Below are positions 8,289-18,112 of a DNA stretch of 64,000 bases, one piece after another. The position numbers were made by a program, and so were the translations under genes. Origin of the DNA: Phytohabitans houttuyneae (GTDB lineage Bacteria; Actinomycetota; Actinomycetes; Mycobacteriales; Micromonosporaceae); NCBI RefSeq assembly GCF_011764425.1, contig NZ_BLPF01000001.1:3277001-3341000 (forward strand). The letters are read 5' to 3'. The first letter of the stretch is position 1, and each line of letters opens with the position of its first letter. Under the pieces are notes generated by a model. That model made no database searches. It had not been told where the DNA came from and saw nothing but the letters and a program-made list of their open reading frames with translations.

Positions 8289-9046
8289 CTCCGCCTTCGC
8301 TCGTCTGCGAAGGACTAACTTCAATATGAAGGCAGGGTTCGTCTTTTGCTCAAACGAGATTGCTCGATGTGTTCCGCGCTCGGCCACCAACCACCTTCCT
8401 GGGGTTTGACTTCAATGCAGTGATTTTGGGGCATATATAGGACACGCATCAAGCCCAACACGCGCACATCAGACCTGTCAGACATTCGTCACAGGAGCCT
8501 CAGGAGTATGCTGGCACCTCGTGTCGAGACGCCTACCCCGCGCAATCGACACCCCCTGCGGGTGCTAATCTGCGCCAAAGCGGTACACAGAGAGTGAAGC
8601 CGGCACACATCCGCTACACACTCCGTGACAACAGGACGGGCGCTCCCCATGCGACGAGGAGCGCCCGCGTTGGCCCGTACCACAACCCGATGCGCGATCA
8701 GAAAGGGAAACAGACCTCAGGCGACCTTATCGCCGCAGCGGCATCTCCGATAGGCACGCCACCCCAACGGACGGGTTGAACCCCGTTCGGGTTGGATCGG
8801 CCTGCCCGCCGCACGCCCGAAATGTGGCTGGAACGGGCCGATCTGCCATGCGGGCCGGCTATCGGCGCGGTTGCCGCCACCGCTGACATCCTCACTCCCC
8901 CGCCGGGGCAGCCAGCAGCTCTCACGATCAGCGTGGATACACGCCGGTCGCTGCCACCACGCCTACGGCAAACCAGCATCGGCAGACCTTGGCGGATCGC
9001 GAGCGATCGGACCGCCACACGGTCCTGCCAGAAGGGCACCGGGTCA
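8289..9046. other. long stretch without a recognised gene
   Basis: About 760 bp between the ribbon-helix-helix gene and the DUF397 gene. It is AT-richer than its flanks near 8400-8470 (including ATATATA). It contains one clear hairpin (8638-8666) and open frames in both strands that match nothing I recognise and lack good ribosome-binding sites. DUF397 genes usually follow an XRE/DUF5753 regulator, but no trace of a helix-turn-helix is readable here. It may be a relic of deleted genes. Confidence 0.5.
8638..8666. terminator. 9-bp hairpin, terminator-like
   Basis: GGGCGCTCC (8638-8646) pairs perfectly with GGAGCGCCC (8658-8666) around an 11-nt loop. No T-run follows on either strand. No gene ends just before it, so it may be left over from a lost gene. 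Confidence 0.4.
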
Positions 9047-9274
9047 TTGAATAGCGCCAGCTTTGCCGGCCGTGCCTGGTTCAAGAGCGTTCGTTCCAAT
9101 ATCCACTCAGACTGCGTGGAGGTTGCGATCGGCGATCACGAAGTGGCCATGCGCGACTCGAAAGCTCCGGATGGACCAGTACTCGTGTTTGCGCACGCGG
9201 CCTGGCTCGACTTCATCGACTGCGTGAAGGTCGACGGCTTCCGACCCAGCGGGGAGGTGACTGCCGAAGAGTAG
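9047..9274 (+). CDS. DUF397 domain protein, orphan
   Basis: A 75-residue protein with the DUF397 pattern: AWFKSVRSNIHSDCVEVA, then VAMRDSKAPDGPVLVF and AAWLDFIDCVK. In Streptomyces such proteins are the small partners of XRE/DUF5753 regulators in developmental signalling; none is encoded nearby. TTG at 9047 is chosen because MNSASFAGRAW is the typical start of the family and GAAGGG lies about 11 nt upstream. The open frame extends to 8792, but the added part has no DUF397 character. Function is unknown. Confidence 0.72.
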   Translation: MNSASFAGRAWFKSVRSNIHSDCVEVAIGDHEVAMRDSKAPDGPVLVFAHAAWLDFIDCVKVDGFRPSGEVTAEE

Positions 9275-9466
9275 CCCCGTCACCCGCGATGGGTGGGGTC
9301 GTTGGTACAGGTGGACGTGGTGCCAGTCATGTCCAGTGAGATCGCCGGTCATGGCCGCCCACCGCGCCGGCCGTCGGTCTTACGGCTGTGGCGAACAGCC
9401 TGCCGTCCCTTCCCAGCGGGGGGTCCTGTCCCGGGCCCCCGCGCCCCATTTGCGCGGCGGAGCCTC

Positions 9467-9494
9467 GGGTGGGCGGCGCGAACGCCGCCCACCC
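9467..9494 (-). terminator. perfect 12-bp hairpin after icd
   Basis: GGGTGGGCGGCG (9467-9478) and CGCCGCCCACCC (9483-9494) form a perfect 12-bp stem with a CGAA tetraloop, starting 10 bp past the icd stop. There is no T-run, as is common for actinomycete terminators. Confidence 0.75.
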
Positions 9495-9504
9495 GCACGA
9501 AGGC

Positions 9505-10719
9505 TCAGGCCAGCTTCTTGCTCAGGTTCTGGTCCAGCGCGTTCATGAACTCGTCGGTGGTCAGCCACGGCGCGTCCCGCGCGATGAGCAGCGCGAGGTC
9601 CTTGGTCATCTGGCCACCCTCGACGGTCTCGATGCAGACCTGCTCGAGCTTGTCGGCAAACTCGGTGACCGCCGGCGTGTTGTCCAGCTTGCCCCGGTGA
9701 GCGAGGCCGCGCGTCCAGGCGAAGATCGAGGCGATCGGGTTGGTCGAGGTCTTCTCGCCCTTCTGCCACTGCCGGTAGTGCCGGGTGACAGTGCCGTGCG
9801 CCGCCTCGGCCTCGACCGTACGGCCGTCGGGCGTCATGAGCACCGACGTCATCAGGCCCAGCGAGCCGAAGCCCTGCGCCACCGTGTCGGACTGCACGTC
9901 GCCGTCGTAGTTCTTGGCGGCCCACACGAAGCCGCCCTCCCACTTCAGGGCGGCCGCGACCATGTCGTCGATCAGGCGGTGCTCGTACGTGATGCCGGCC
10001 GCCGCGAACTGGTCCTTGAACTCCGCCTCGAACACCTCGGCGAACAGGTCCTTGAAGCGGCCGTCGTACGCCTTGAGGATCGTGTTCTTGGTGGACAGGT
10101 AGACCGGGTAGCCGCGGTCCAGCCCGTACCGGAACGAGGCGCGCGCGAAGTCGCGGATCGAGTCGTCGAAGTTGTACATGCCCATCGCGATGCCGCCGCC
10201 GGGGAACTTCGCCACCTCAAGCTCGACGGGCGCGGAGCCGTCCTGCGGCGTGTACGTGATGGTCACCGTGCCGGGGCCGGGCACCACGAAGTCGGTCGCC
10301 TTGTACTGGTCGCCGTGGGCGTGACGGCCGATGATGATGGGCTTGGTCCAGCCGGGCACGAGGCGCGGCACGTTGGACATGATGATCGGCTCGCGGAAGA
10401 CCACGCCGCCGAGGATGTTGCGGATCGTGCCGTTCGGCGAGCGCCACATCTTCTTGAGGCCGAACTCCTCCACCCGCGCCTCGTCGGGCGTGATGGTGGC
10501 GCACTTGACGCCGACGCCGTGGCGCTTGATGGCGTTGGCCGCGTCGATCGTGACCTGGTCGTCGGTCTCGTCGCGGTACTGGATCGAGAGGTCGTAGTAC
10601 TCGAGCTCGACATCGAGGTAGGGCAGGATCAGCTGCTCCCGGATCTGCTTCCAGATAATCCGGGTCATCTCGTCGCCGTCGAGCTCGACAACGGGGTTCT
10701 CTACTTTGATCTTCGCCAT
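9505..10719 (-). CDS. icd: NADP-dependent isocitrate dehydrogenase, dimeric type
   Basis: TCA-cycle enzyme oxidising isocitrate to 2-oxoglutarate with CO2 and NADPH. At 404 residues it is the homodimeric, eukaryote-like type, not the 740-residue monomeric type found in many actinobacteria. Signatures: [12 protein letters not shown] at the N-terminus, [14 protein letters not shown] (substrate serine and arginines), [29 protein letters not shown] with metal-binding Asp residues, and [17 protein letters not shown] for NADP. ATG at 10719 begins MAKIKVENP; a GAGAGGAG stretch lies about 12 nt upstream. It diverges from the hydrolase gene at 10790. Confidence 0.96.
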   Translation of the reverse strand: MAKIKVENPVVELDGDEMTRIIWKQIREQLILPYLDVELEYYDLSIQYRDETDDQVTIDAANAIKRHGVGVKCATITPDEARVEEFGLKKMWRSPNGTIRNILGGVVFREPIIMSNVPRLVPGWTKPIIIGRHAHGDQYKATDFVVPGPGTVTITYTPQDGSAPVELEVAKFPGGGIAMGMYNFDDSIRDFARASFRYGLDRGYPVYLSTKNTILKAYDGRFKDLFAEVFEAEFKDQFAAAGITYEHRLIDDMVAAALKWEGGFVWAAKNYDGDVQSDTVAQGFGSLGLMTSVLMTPDGRTVEAEAAHGTVTRHYRQWQKGEKTSTNPIASIFAWTRGLAHRGKLDNTPAVTEFADKLEQVCIETVEGGQMTKDLALLIARDAPWLTTDEFMNALDQNLSKKLA

Positions 10720-10752
10720 CGAGCCGGCGCTCCTCTCCGGGCAGTTTACTAA

Positions 10753-10782
10753 GCAGTACGAGCGTACTGCACGGCCTAGACT
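10753..10782 (+). promoter_or_regulatory. palindrome plus -10 box in front of the hydrolase gene
   Basis: GCAGTAC (10753-10759) and GTACTGC (10764-10770) are perfect inverted repeats, 4 bp apart, in the 70-bp icd/hydrolase gap. TAGACT at 10777-10782 ends 7 bp before the ATG at 10790, the spacing expected for a -10 box of a leaderless transcript. The palindrome would overlap the -35 region, so it is a likely repressor site; the regulator is unknown. Confidence 0.5.
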
Positions 10783-10789
10783 GCCCAGC

Positions 10790-11563
10790 ATGCCACTCAC
10801 CCGTGCCCTCGGCCCAATGGCGGTCGTCGCCCTCCACGACGGCGACGGGACGTTCTTTCAGCCGCGCGAGGAGGCATTTCCGCAGGTCAGCGACGAGCTG
10901 TGGGCGCGCGCCGACGAGCGCGACCCGGGCGCCGTGACGGCGGACGGGCAGTGGCTGCTGCGGTTTCGGTGCTTCGCGGTGCGGCACGGCGACCGCGTGA
11001 CGCTGGTCGACGCGGGCATCGGACCCGCGGACTCGCTCGCCGCCTCCTGGGCTCCCGTGCCCGGCCGCCTGCCGCAGGAGCTGGCCGCCGCCGGCATCGA
11101 CCCGGCCGACGTCGACACCGTGGTCCTCAGCCATCTCCACACCGACCACATCGGCTGGGCCGTCATCGGCACGCCATATTTTCCGAATGCCACCTACCTG
11201 GTGCAACGCGCGGACGTGGCGGCGTTCGCGCGGCCCGCGCTCGAAGACCGCCTCTTCGCGCCACTCAAGGCGACCGGACAGCTCAGGCTCGTGGAGGGCG
11301 ACGTCCCGATCTCCGCGGGAGTCACCGCGATCGCGACGCCCGGCCACACGCCGGGGCATCAATCGGTGCTTGTCGAGTACGGGGAGCAGCAGCTACTCAT
11401 CACGGGCGATCTGTTGGTCCACGCCGTCCAGCTCATCGCGCCGGATATCCCGTACCTGCATGAAATGGACCCGGAGACGGCGCGCAACTCCCGGACGAAG
11501 CTGTTGAAACCCGACATCATCCTCGCCACACCCCATCTGACCGAGCCGTTCGTCCGGGCGTAA
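10790..11563 (+). CDS. metallo-beta-lactamase-fold hydrolase
   Basis: A 257-residue hydrolase of the metallo-beta-lactamase superfamily. The metal motif HLHTDH (residues about 112-117) is intact, with GHTPGHQS and GDLLVH giving the later His and Asp ligands. No signal peptide is seen. It resembles the lactonase-like branch more than true beta-lactamases, but substrate cannot be assigned. The mRNA is probably leaderless (see the -10 at 10777). It diverges from icd and stands 34 bp before phoD on the same strand. Confidence 0.85.
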   Translation: MPLTRALGPMAVVALHDGDGTFFQPREEAFPQVSDELWARADERDPGAVTADGQWLLRFRCFAVRHGDRVTLVDAGIGPADSLAASWAPVPGRLPQELAAAGIDPADVDTVVLSHLHTDHIGWAVIGTPYFPNATYLVQRADVAAFARPALEDRLFAPLKATGQLRLVEGDVPISAGVTAIATPGHTPGHQSVLVEYGEQQLLITGDLLVHAVQLIAPDIPYLHEMDPETARNSRTKLLKPDIILATPHLTEPFVRA

Positions 11564-11597
11564 GGGGCGATTCACCGCCATCCACGACTGTCAGTGC

Positions 11598-13172
11598 ATG
11601 GCTAACCCGTACCCCATCAGCCGGCGGCACTTCGTCGCCGCAGGCGCTGGCCTCGTGGTCGGACCCATGCTCCTCTCCATCGACGACGGCGCCGAAGCAC
11701 ACATCCGCTCGACGGCGGGCGGCCCGCTCCCGCCCGGCCTCTTCACGCTCGGCGTGGCCTCCGGCGACCCGCTGCCGGACGCCGTCGTCATCTGGACCCG
11801 CCTCGCCCCGCAGCCGCTGGCCGGCGGTGGCATGCCCGAGCGTGCGGTCGCCGTGCACTGGGAGGTAGCCGAGGACGAGCGCTTCCGCCGCATCCGCCAG
11901 CGTGGCGTCGCCGTCGCCCACCCGAAACTCGGCCACTCGGTGCACGTCGACGTGCGCGGGCTGCGCCCGGACAGCGTGTACCACTACCGCTTCCGCGCCG
12001 GCAGCGAGATCTCGCCCGTGGGGCGTACCCGCACCGCGCCGGCGGCGCACGCACGGCCGCGGCAGCTGCGCTTCGCGTTCGCCAGCTGCCAGGACTACCA
12101 GGCGGGCCTGTACACGGCACACCATCACCTGGCGCAGGAGGACCTGGCGTTCGTGGCCTTCCTCGGCGACTACATCTACGAGAACACGCCCAACCCGGCC
12201 GCCTTCCGCGTGCACGAGGGCACCGGTGAGCCGATCACGCTCGCGCAGTACCGCAACCGGCACGCCCAGTACCGCACCGACCCGGACCTGCAGAGCTCGC
12301 ACGCCGCGTTTCCGTGGATCGTCACCTTCGACGACCACGAGGTGGACAACAACTGGGCCGACGAGATCCCGCAGGACCCCGACCTGCAGTCGCCGGAGGC
12401 GTTCCGGGCGCGGCGGGCGGCGGCGTTCCAGGCGTACTACGAGCACATGCCGCTGCGCCGCGAGGCGACGCCCCGCGGGCTGGACATGCGCCTCTACCGG
12501 CGGCTCCGCTTCGGCGGCCTGGCGAGCGTGCACGTGCTGGACACGCGGCAGTACCGCAGCGACCAGGCTGCCACGATCGAGGAGGCGAACGACCCGGCCC
12601 TGAGCATGACCGGCGCCGAGCAGGAGCGGTGGCTGGTGCGCGGCCTGCGCGAGTCCGGCAGCACCTGGAACGTGCTGGCCAACCAGGTCATGTGGGCGTC
12701 CAACGACCGCCGCGCCGGGCCGGAGAAGGTCTACGACCTGGACAACTGGGACGGGTACCGGGTGCAGCGCCGCCGGCTGCTGGAGTTCTTCGGCTCCGGC
12801 CAGGTGGACAACCCCGTCGTGATCACGGGTGACCGCCACTGCACGTGGGTGTGCGACCTCAAGCCGGACTTCGACGACCCCGCCTCGCCGGTCGTGGGCG
12901 CCGAGATCACCGGTACGTCGATCACGTCGGGCGGCAACGCGGACCCGGTGCCGTTCCACAACACGTACGACCCGATCATGGCGGAGAGCCCGCACTGGAA
13001 GTACATCGACAACCAGCGCGGCTACGTGGTCTGTGACGTCACGCGCGAGCGGATGCTCAGCTCGCTGCGGCTCGTCGACACGGTGCGCGCACCGGACTCC
13101 ACCGTGCGAACGGCCGCCCAGTTTCTGGTGGAAGCCGGGCGGCCGGGCATTTCAGTGGTCAACCGGGGCTAG
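11598..13172 (+). CDS. phoD: secreted PhoD-type alkaline phosphatase
   Basis: A 524-residue extracellular phosphodiesterase/phosphomonoesterase. The N-terminus carries a Tat signal (SRRHFVAAGAGLVVG). A PhoD N-terminal beta domain follows (FTLGVASGDPLPDAVVIWTRL). The metallophosphatase core reads FASCQDYQ, FLGDYIYE, FDDHEVDNNW and ITGDRHCTW, giving the Fe/Ca ligands of the family. Length is usual. Its role is release of phosphate from organic phosphates outside the cell. No Pho box is obvious in the 34-bp gap before it. Its TAG stop overlaps the TAG of the convergent mdh in a shared CTAG. Confidence 0.94.
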   Translation: MANPYPISRRHFVAAGAGLVVGPMLLSIDDGAEAHIRSTAGGPLPPGLFTLGVASGDPLPDAVVIWTRLAPQPLAGGGMPERAVAVHWEVAEDERFRRIRQRGVAVAHPKLGHSVHVDVRGLRPDSVYHYRFRAGSEISPVGRTRTAPAAHARPRQLRFAFASCQDYQAGLYTAHHHLAQEDLAFVAFLGDYIYENTPNPAAFRVHEGTGEPITLAQYRNRHAQYRTDPDLQSSHAAFPWIVTFDDHEVDNNWADEIPQDPDLQSPEAFRARRAAAFQAYYEHMPLRREATPRGLDMRLYRRLRFGGLASVHVLDTRQYRSDQAATIEEANDPALSMTGAEQERWLVRGLRESGSTWNVLANQVMWASNDRRAGPEKVYDLDNWDGYRVQRRRLLEFFGSGQVDNPVVITGDRHCTWVCDLKPDFDDPASPVVGAEITGTSITSGGNADPVPFHNTYDPIMAESPHWKYIDNQRGYVVCDVTRERMLSSLRLVDTVRAPDSTVRTAAQFLVEAGRPGISVVNRG

Positions 13173-14119
13173 AGCGTGGCGATGTCGGCCTGCTTGGCGC
13201 GGACCGCCTCGGCGGCCTCCTTCAGGCCGGCCAGCTCCGACTCGGTGAGGTCGGTCTCGACGACCCGCTTGACGCCGGTGGCGCCGATCTCGGCCTCGAC
13301 GCCGAGGTACACGCCGGAGATGCCGTACTCGCCGTCGACCCATGCGCAAACGGGGAGTACGGCGCCGGAGTCCTCAGCCACGGCGCGCGCCATGCGGGCG
13401 GCGGCCGCGGACGGCGCGTAGTAGGCCGAGCCGGTCTTCAGCAGCGCCACGACCTCGGCACCGCCGTTGCGGGTACGGACGACAAGCTCCTCGACCTTGT
13501 CGGCGGGCAGCAGCTCGGCGAGCGGCTTGCCGTTGACCGTGCACTTCGACGGCACCGGCACCATCGTGTCGCCGTGCGAGCCGAGCGTCAGGGTCTTCAC
13601 CGAGCCGACCGGTACGGCAAGCGCCTCGGCGACGAAGTGGCTGAAGCGGGCGGTGTCGAGCATGCCGGCCTGGCCGAGCACGCGGTTCTTCGGGAAGCCG
13701 GTGGCGAGCTGGGCGAGCGCGGTCATCTCGTCGAGCGGGTTGGAGACGACGATGACGACGGCGTTGGGCGCGTACTTCGCGATGTTTTCGGAGACCTGCC
13801 GCACGATCTTGGCGTTGACGCCGAGCAGGTCCATCCGGCTCATGCCGGGCTTGCGCGGCAGGCCGGCGGTGACGACCACGACGTCCGAGCCCTCGATGAC
13901 CTCGTAACCCTCGCCGTTCTGACCGGTCGTCTGCCCGACGACCTTCGTCTCGAAGCCCTCGATCGGCCGCGACTGGTTGAGGTCGAGCGCGAGACCTTCG
14001 GGCTTGCCCTCGACAATGTCGGTGAGCACAACCGTGTCGAAGATGTCGTATTCGGCTAGCCGCTGCGCCGTCGTGGAGCCGTAGAAACCGGCGCCGACGA
14101 CGGTGACCTTCTTGCCCAT
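13169..14119 (-). CDS. mdh: malate dehydrogenase, LDH-like type
   Basis: TCA-cycle enzyme interconverting malate and oxaloacetate with NAD. The 316 residues show the Rossmann motif GAGFYG (residues 10-15), an Asp at the end of beta strand 2 (VLTDIVEG) that selects NAD, the mobile-loop arginine in LPRKPGMSR, VSNPLDEM, and the catalytic His in LGSHGDTMVP. The Arg rather than Gln in the loop favours malate over lactate. ATG at 14119 (MGKKVTVVGAG) is preferred over an upstream in-frame ATG. The convergent phoD shares its stop bases. Confidence 0.95.
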   Translation of the reverse strand: MGKKVTVVGAGFYGSTTAQRLAEYDIFDTVVLTDIVEGKPEGLALDLNQSRPIEGFETKVVGQTTGQNGEGYEVIEGSDVVVVTAGLPRKPGMSRMDLLGVNAKIVRQVSENIAKYAPNAVVIVVSNPLDEMTALAQLATGFPKNRVLGQAGMLDTARFSHFVAEALAVPVGSVKTLTLGSHGDTMVPVPSKCTVNGKPLAELLPADKVEELVVRTRNGGAEVVALLKTGSAYYAPSAAAARMARAVAEDSGAVLPVCAWVDGEYGISGVYLGVEAEIGATGVKRVVETDLTESELAGLKEAAEAVRAKQADIATL

Positions 14120-14174
14120 GGTCGTCTCACTCCCTGATACGGACGGCACTCTTTTCCGGACCGTATCAGCCGTG

Positions 14175-15296
14175 CTAAGTGCAGGTTCCGTTGACCGGTG
14201 ACCCTGTGCCGGTCCACACGTACGCGTCGCTCACCCAACTCCCGTCGGAGAGCTTGTTCCACAGGTCGGTGACGTAGCTGTTGCGGCCCGTGTGCCGGGT
14301 GCCGCGCGCCGAGCAGGTGATCGTCACCGTGTCGCCGTCGGTCAGCTTGCCCACGACCGCGTTCGCGATGCCCGGGCCGGAGCGCTTGTTGAGCGTGGTG
14401 CCGCCGTCGGTGTCCACCACGCCCTGGTTGAGGCCGAGCGCGCCGTAGTTGTAGAGGCCGCCGCCCACCGCGACCCGCTTCGAGCCGTGCAGCGCCGCGC
14501 CTTCGTAGGCAGCGCCGGCCGCCAGGATCACCCATTTGCCGAAGGCGTACTTGTCGATCGCCACGTACGCGTTGTCCCGCCGCAGCGAGAAGTGCACGTG
14601 CTTGCCGGTGGAGCGGCCGCCGCAGGAGACGTCGTTGCCGATGTTGCCGAGGAACGCTCCCTCGGCCACCCGCTTGCCGTCCACTTTGATGTTGCCTTCG
14701 AGGTGGTAGTAGTCGGTCGCGAAGCCGCGGTCGTGCACCACGCGCACCCAGCCCTTGCCGGACCTGCACATCGTGTACGCCAGCCCGGCGCGCGCCGCGA
14801 GCACCCGGCCGTCGCCGCCGGCCATGTCGATCGAGCTGCGCACGCTGCCGTTCATCGGGTGCGGCCCGCCGGTGTACCGCCAGGTCTGCCCCACCGCGAA
14901 CGGCAACCGCATCCCGGTGCGCCGGTCGGTGGTGGCCGCCGCGCGCCGGCTGACCTTGGCCGCGCCCAGGGTGCGGCGCTCGTCGCCGGTGAGGATCACC
15001 GCGTCCGCGCTGAGCGTGGCGAACTCCGCCTCGCCCTCCAGCGCGACCCGCCAGATGCCGGTCTCCCGCTTGGCCACGAAGAGCCAGCCCTGCGGGTACA
15101 CCCGCTCGACCGAGCGGGCCGGCCGGACGGCGGTGCCGAAGCCCCACCGGCTGGTGCTGCGGGCCGCGACGTTCACCTGCGTGGTCGGCCCGAGCCGCGC
15201 GACGACAGCGGCCACGAGGCCGTCGGTCGGCGCGGCGACGGCCGGCGCAGGCACTCCTACCAGGGTCACCGTCAGGATCACGATAGGGAGCCGCAT
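14175..15296 (-). CDS. secreted M23-family (LytM-like) peptidase-type protein
   Basis: A 373-residue exported protein with a Sec signal (MRLPIVILTVTLVGVPAPAVA, cleavage after residue about 23). Residues about 140-250 are M23-like: GPHPMNGSVRSSIDMAGGDG offers the first His/Asp zinc pair, YYHLEG an intermediate His, and GKHVHFSLR the HxH motif. The rest (GLYNYGALGLNQG, TDGGTTLNKRSGPG, WVSDAYVWTGTG) reads as an SH3-like wall-binding region. It probably cleaves peptidoglycan cross-bridges; activity is inferred. It stands alone, convergent with nothing, 56 bp beyond mdh. Confidence 0.83.
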   Translation of the reverse strand: MRLPIVILTVTLVGVPAPAVAAPTDGLVAAVVARLGPTTQVNVAARSTSRWGFGTAVRPARSVERVYPQGWLFVAKRETGIWRVALEGEAEFATLSADAVILTGDERRTLGAAKVSRRAAATTDRRTGMRLPFAVGQTWRYTGGPHPMNGSVRSSIDMAGGDGRVLAARAGLAYTMCRSGKGWVRVVHDRGFATDYYHLEGNIKVDGKRVAEGAFLGNIGNDVSCGGRSTGKHVHFSLRRDNAYVAIDKYAFGKWVILAAGAAYEGAALHGSKRVAVGGGLYNYGALGLNQGVVDTDGGTTLNKRSGPGIANAVVGKLTDGDTVTITCSARGTRHTGRNSYVTDLWNKLSDGSWVSDAYVWTGTGSPVNGTCT

Positions 15297-15421
15297 GATC
15301 CGATCATGAACAGAACACGCGGATCGGTCACGCCGCCGCGCCGGGAAAGTCCGACTTATCCGGCGCCTCGCGGCGCTCCGCCGCGCTTCGCGCGGCGCCT
15401 CACTGGGGCCTCGCCCGGGGT

Positions 15422-15479
15422 TGATCAGGGACTTGGTGGAGCGACTCACCGACCGACACGCCCACAAACTCCCTGATCA
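15422..15479. repeat. inverted repeat TGATCAGGGA, REP-like
   Basis: TGATCAGGGA (15422-15431) and TCCCTGATCA (15470-15479) are perfect 10-bp arms 38 bp apart, in the gap between the M23 gene and folD. Just upstream (15360-15405) is another GGCGCC-rich self-complementary stretch. The layout is like the small palindromic repeats scattered in actinomycete intergenic DNA; no second full copy was seen in this window. Confidence 0.5.
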
Positions 15480-15537
15480 TCGCGCGGGGCCGTCGTGGGT
15501 GAGCCGGCAGTGCCGACGAGCCAACAGGAGGGGCGCG

Positions 15538-16398
15538 TTAGAGGCGCTCGGCGCGTTCGACCACGTTGGTCAGCAGCATCGCCCGGGTCATCGGGCCGAT
15601 GCCGCCGGGGACGGGGGCCAGCGCGCTGGCCACCTGCGCGACCTCGGGGGCGACGTCGCCGGTGTAGACGCCCTTGCCGTCCGCGCCGACCACGCGGGTG
15701 ATGCCGACGTCGACCACGACCGCGCCGGGACGGACCATGTCGGCCGTGACAAGGCCGGGCACGCCGGCGGCGGCGATCACGATGTCGGCCGAGCGTATGT
15801 GCGCGGCCAGGTCACGGGTGCCGGTGTGGCAGAGGGTCACTGTCGCGTTTTCACTCCTGCGGGTGAGCAGCAACCCGAGCGGGCGCCCCACCGTCGTGCC
15901 CCGCCCGACCACCGTCACCTCGGCGCCGCGCAGCTCCACCCCGAACCGCCGGAGGATCTCCACGATCCCCCGCGGCGTGCAGGGCAGGGGCGCGTCGTAA
16001 CCGAGCACCAGGCGCCCCAGGTTGACCGGGTGCAGCCCGTCGGCGTCCTTGTCCGGGTCGATCAGCTCCAGCACGCGCTGGGTGTCGATCTGCGGCGGCA
16101 GTGGCAGCTGAACGATGTACCCATGGCAGGCCGGGTCGGCGTTGAGCTCGGCCACGACGGCCTCGACCTGCTCCTGCGTGGCGTCGGCGGGCAGCTCGCG
16201 CTGGATCGAGGCGATGCCCACCTCGGCGCTGTCGCGGTGCTTGCCCCGCACGTACGCGTGTGACCCCGGGTCGTCGCCCACCAGCACCGTGCCGAGACCT
16301 GGAACGATGCCCCTTTCGGCGAGAGCCTTTACCCGCGCCCGCAGGTCGTCCTTGATTGCGGACGCGGTTGCCTTACCGTCCAGGAGTGTCGCGGTCAC
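15538..16398 (-). CDS. folD: bifunctional methylene-THF dehydrogenase/cyclohydrolase
   Basis: One-carbon enzyme making 10-formyl-THF for purine synthesis through two steps. The 286 residues have the expected [15 protein letters not shown] (catalytic Lys in the RGK segment), [23 protein letters not shown] and the NADP site [11 protein letters not shown]. They end with [21 protein letters not shown] at 16398 gives the usual N-terminus ([13 protein letters not shown]); longer frames run into the next promoter. A strong ribosome-binding site is not visible. It diverges from the lipoprotein gene with only about 35 bp between, so at least one promoter lies inside the other gene. Confidence 0.95.
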   Translation of the reverse strand: MTATLLDGKATASAIKDDLRARVKALAERGIVPGLGTVLVGDDPGSHAYVRGKHRDSAEVGIASIQRELPADATQEQVEAVVAELNADPACHGYIVQLPLPPQIDTQRVLELIDPDKDADGLHPVNLGRLVLGYDAPLPCTPRGIVEILRRFGVELRGAEVTVVGRGTTVGRPLGLLLTRRSENATVTLCHTGTRDLAAHIRSADIVIAAAGVPGLVTADMVRPGAVVVDVGITRVVGADGKGVYTGDVAPEVAQVASALAPVPGGIGPMTRAMLLTNVVERAERL

Positions 16399-16435
16399 GC
16401 CGCAAATGGTCTCATAGGGAGCCGAAGAGAAAGTG

Positions 16436-18088
16436 ATGAGGGACGTCATGCAGGTACGTGCGATCGCCGTCTGTGCGGTCCTCCCGATGGCCGCGGCGCT
16501 GGCCTTGACAGCGTGCGACCCACTGGGCGGCGACTCGGCGAGCGGCACCGGCCCGCGCTCGGTGAGCGTGCAGATAGCCGAGCCGCAGCACCTCCTGCCG
16601 ACGAATACGAACGACGCGGACGGCGCCCAGGTGCTCGCCGCGCTCTTCGCTCCGCTGGTCGAGTACGACGGCGAGCACCGGCCGCAGGAGCTGGCCGCCG
16701 AGTCGATCAAGTCGGCCGACCGCCGGGTCTGGACCATCACGCTCAAGGACGGCTACACCTTCCACAATGGCGAGAAGGTGACCGCCGACAGCTACATCAA
16801 CGCGTGGAACTACGGCGCCTACGCGCCCAACAAGCAGAGCAACGGCTATTACTTCGCCAAGATCGCTGGGTACGCGGACACCCAGCCCACCGACCCCGAC
16901 GGGCCCGGTCCCGAGCCGGTCGCGGAGCCCGCCGCGAAGACGCTCTCCGGCCTGAAGAAGGTGGACGACCGCACATTCCGGGTCACGCTCTCCACGCCGT
17001 TCACCGAGTTCAAGGCGATGCTCGGGGACGCCGCCTTCTACCCGCTGCCGAGCACCGCGTGGAAGGAGCCGGGCGTGCTCGCCGACGGCTTCGAGGACGC
17101 GATCGTGGGGCAGGGGCCGTTCAAGCTCAAGGGCGGCTGGCGGGACAAGTCGGCGATCGAGGTCGAGCGCTTCGACGCGTACCCCGGTGACAAGCCCTCC
17201 GTCGACGGCGCCGCCTTCCGGATCTACGACAACCTCACGAAGGCGTACGAGGACGTGCGCGACGGCAACCTCGACGTGATCCGCACGATCCCCGCGGAGA
17301 AGGTGGGCGAGGCGGCCAAGGACCTCGACGGCCGGGCCGGCAGCGCACCCGACTCGACGATCCAGTTCCTCGCGTTCCCGACGTTCCTGCCGGCCTTCTT
17401 CAAGGGCAGCGTCCGGCGCGCGATCTCCATGGCGATCGACCGGGATGCGCTGGTCAAGTCGATCTTCCACGGGTCGCAGAAGCCGGCCCGCTCATTCGTC
17501 GCGCCGGTCGTGACCGGGTACCGGGAAAACAGCTGCGGGGCGGCCTGCCAGTTTGACCCGGCCGAGGCCAAGCGCCTCTACACCGAGGCCGAAGGGCCGG
17601 GCGCGCTCCAGATCAGCTACAACGAGGACGGCGGCCACCGGGCCTGGGTCGAGGCGACCTGCGCGCAACTGGTGGCCAACCTCGGCGTGCAATGCACCGC
17701 GGTGCCCGAGCAGCGCTTCGGCGACGTGCTCGCCGTGGTCGAGCAGCGCAAGGCGGTGGGCCTGTTCCGGATGGGTTGGCCGATGGACTACCCGTCGATG
17801 GAGAGCTACCTCGCCCCGCTCTACTCGACGGCCGGCTCGTCCAACTACGCCGGCTACCACAACGCCCGCTTCGACAGCCTGCTCAACGAGGCGATGCAGG
17901 CGCCGAACGAGGGCGACACGGTCAAGAAGTACCAGGAGGCGGAGGACATCCTCGCCCGGGACATGCCGGTGATCCCGCTCCGCTTCGGGCAGAACAACTA
18001 CGGCTACTCGGCCCGGGTCAAGGGTCTTGAGCTCGACGTGTACGGCCGGGTCAACCTGGCCAAGCTGACGGTCAGCGCCGCCGCCTGA
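16436..18088 (+). CDS. peptide-binding lipoprotein of an ABC importer, orphan
   Basis: A 550-residue family 5 solute-binding protein. A lipoprotein signal ends in the lipobox ALALTAC (Cys about residue 27). The mature part has the SBP_bac_5 pattern ([27 protein letters not shown] broken across 17 residues, [22 protein letters not shown], a late [10 protein letters not shown]). Starts at 16433, 16436 and 16448 are all possible; AGGGA lies 4 nt before the last. It is a paralogue of the OppA at 39343, but no permease or ATPase is next to it. It may share the Opp importer or another one. Confidence 0.88.
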   Translation: MRDVMQVRAIAVCAVLPMAAALALTACDPLGGDSASGTGPRSVSVQIAEPQHLLPTNTNDADGAQVLAALFAPLVEYDGEHRPQELAAESIKSADRRVWTITLKDGYTFHNGEKVTADSYINAWNYGAYAPNKQSNGYYFAKIAGYADTQPTDPDGPGPEPVAEPAAKTLSGLKKVDDRTFRVTLSTPFTEFKAMLGDAAFYPLPSTAWKEPGVLADGFEDAIVGQGPFKLKGGWRDKSAIEVERFDAYPGDKPSVDGAAFRIYDNLTKAYEDVRDGNLDVIRTIPAEKVGEAAKDLDGRAGSAPDSTIQFLAFPTFLPAFFKGSVRRAISMAIDRDALVKSIFHGSQKPARSFVAPVVTGYRENSCGAACQFDPAEAKRLYTEAEGPGALQISYNEDGGHRAWVEATCAQLVANLGVQCTAVPEQRFGDVLAVVEQRKAVGLFRMGWPMDYPSMESYLAPLYSTAGSSNYAGYHNARFDSLLNEAMQAPNEGDTVKKYQEAEDILARDMPVIPLRFGQNNYGYSARVKGLELDVYGRVNLAKLTVSAAA

Positions 18089-18112
18089 GGGCGGCGGCGC
18101 CAGCCGCTCGCG

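Noticed and set aside
8792-9274. 160-residue version of the DUF397 protein
   Set aside because: Only the last 75 residues show the domain; the earlier part reads like non-coding DNA, so TTG 9047 is preferred.
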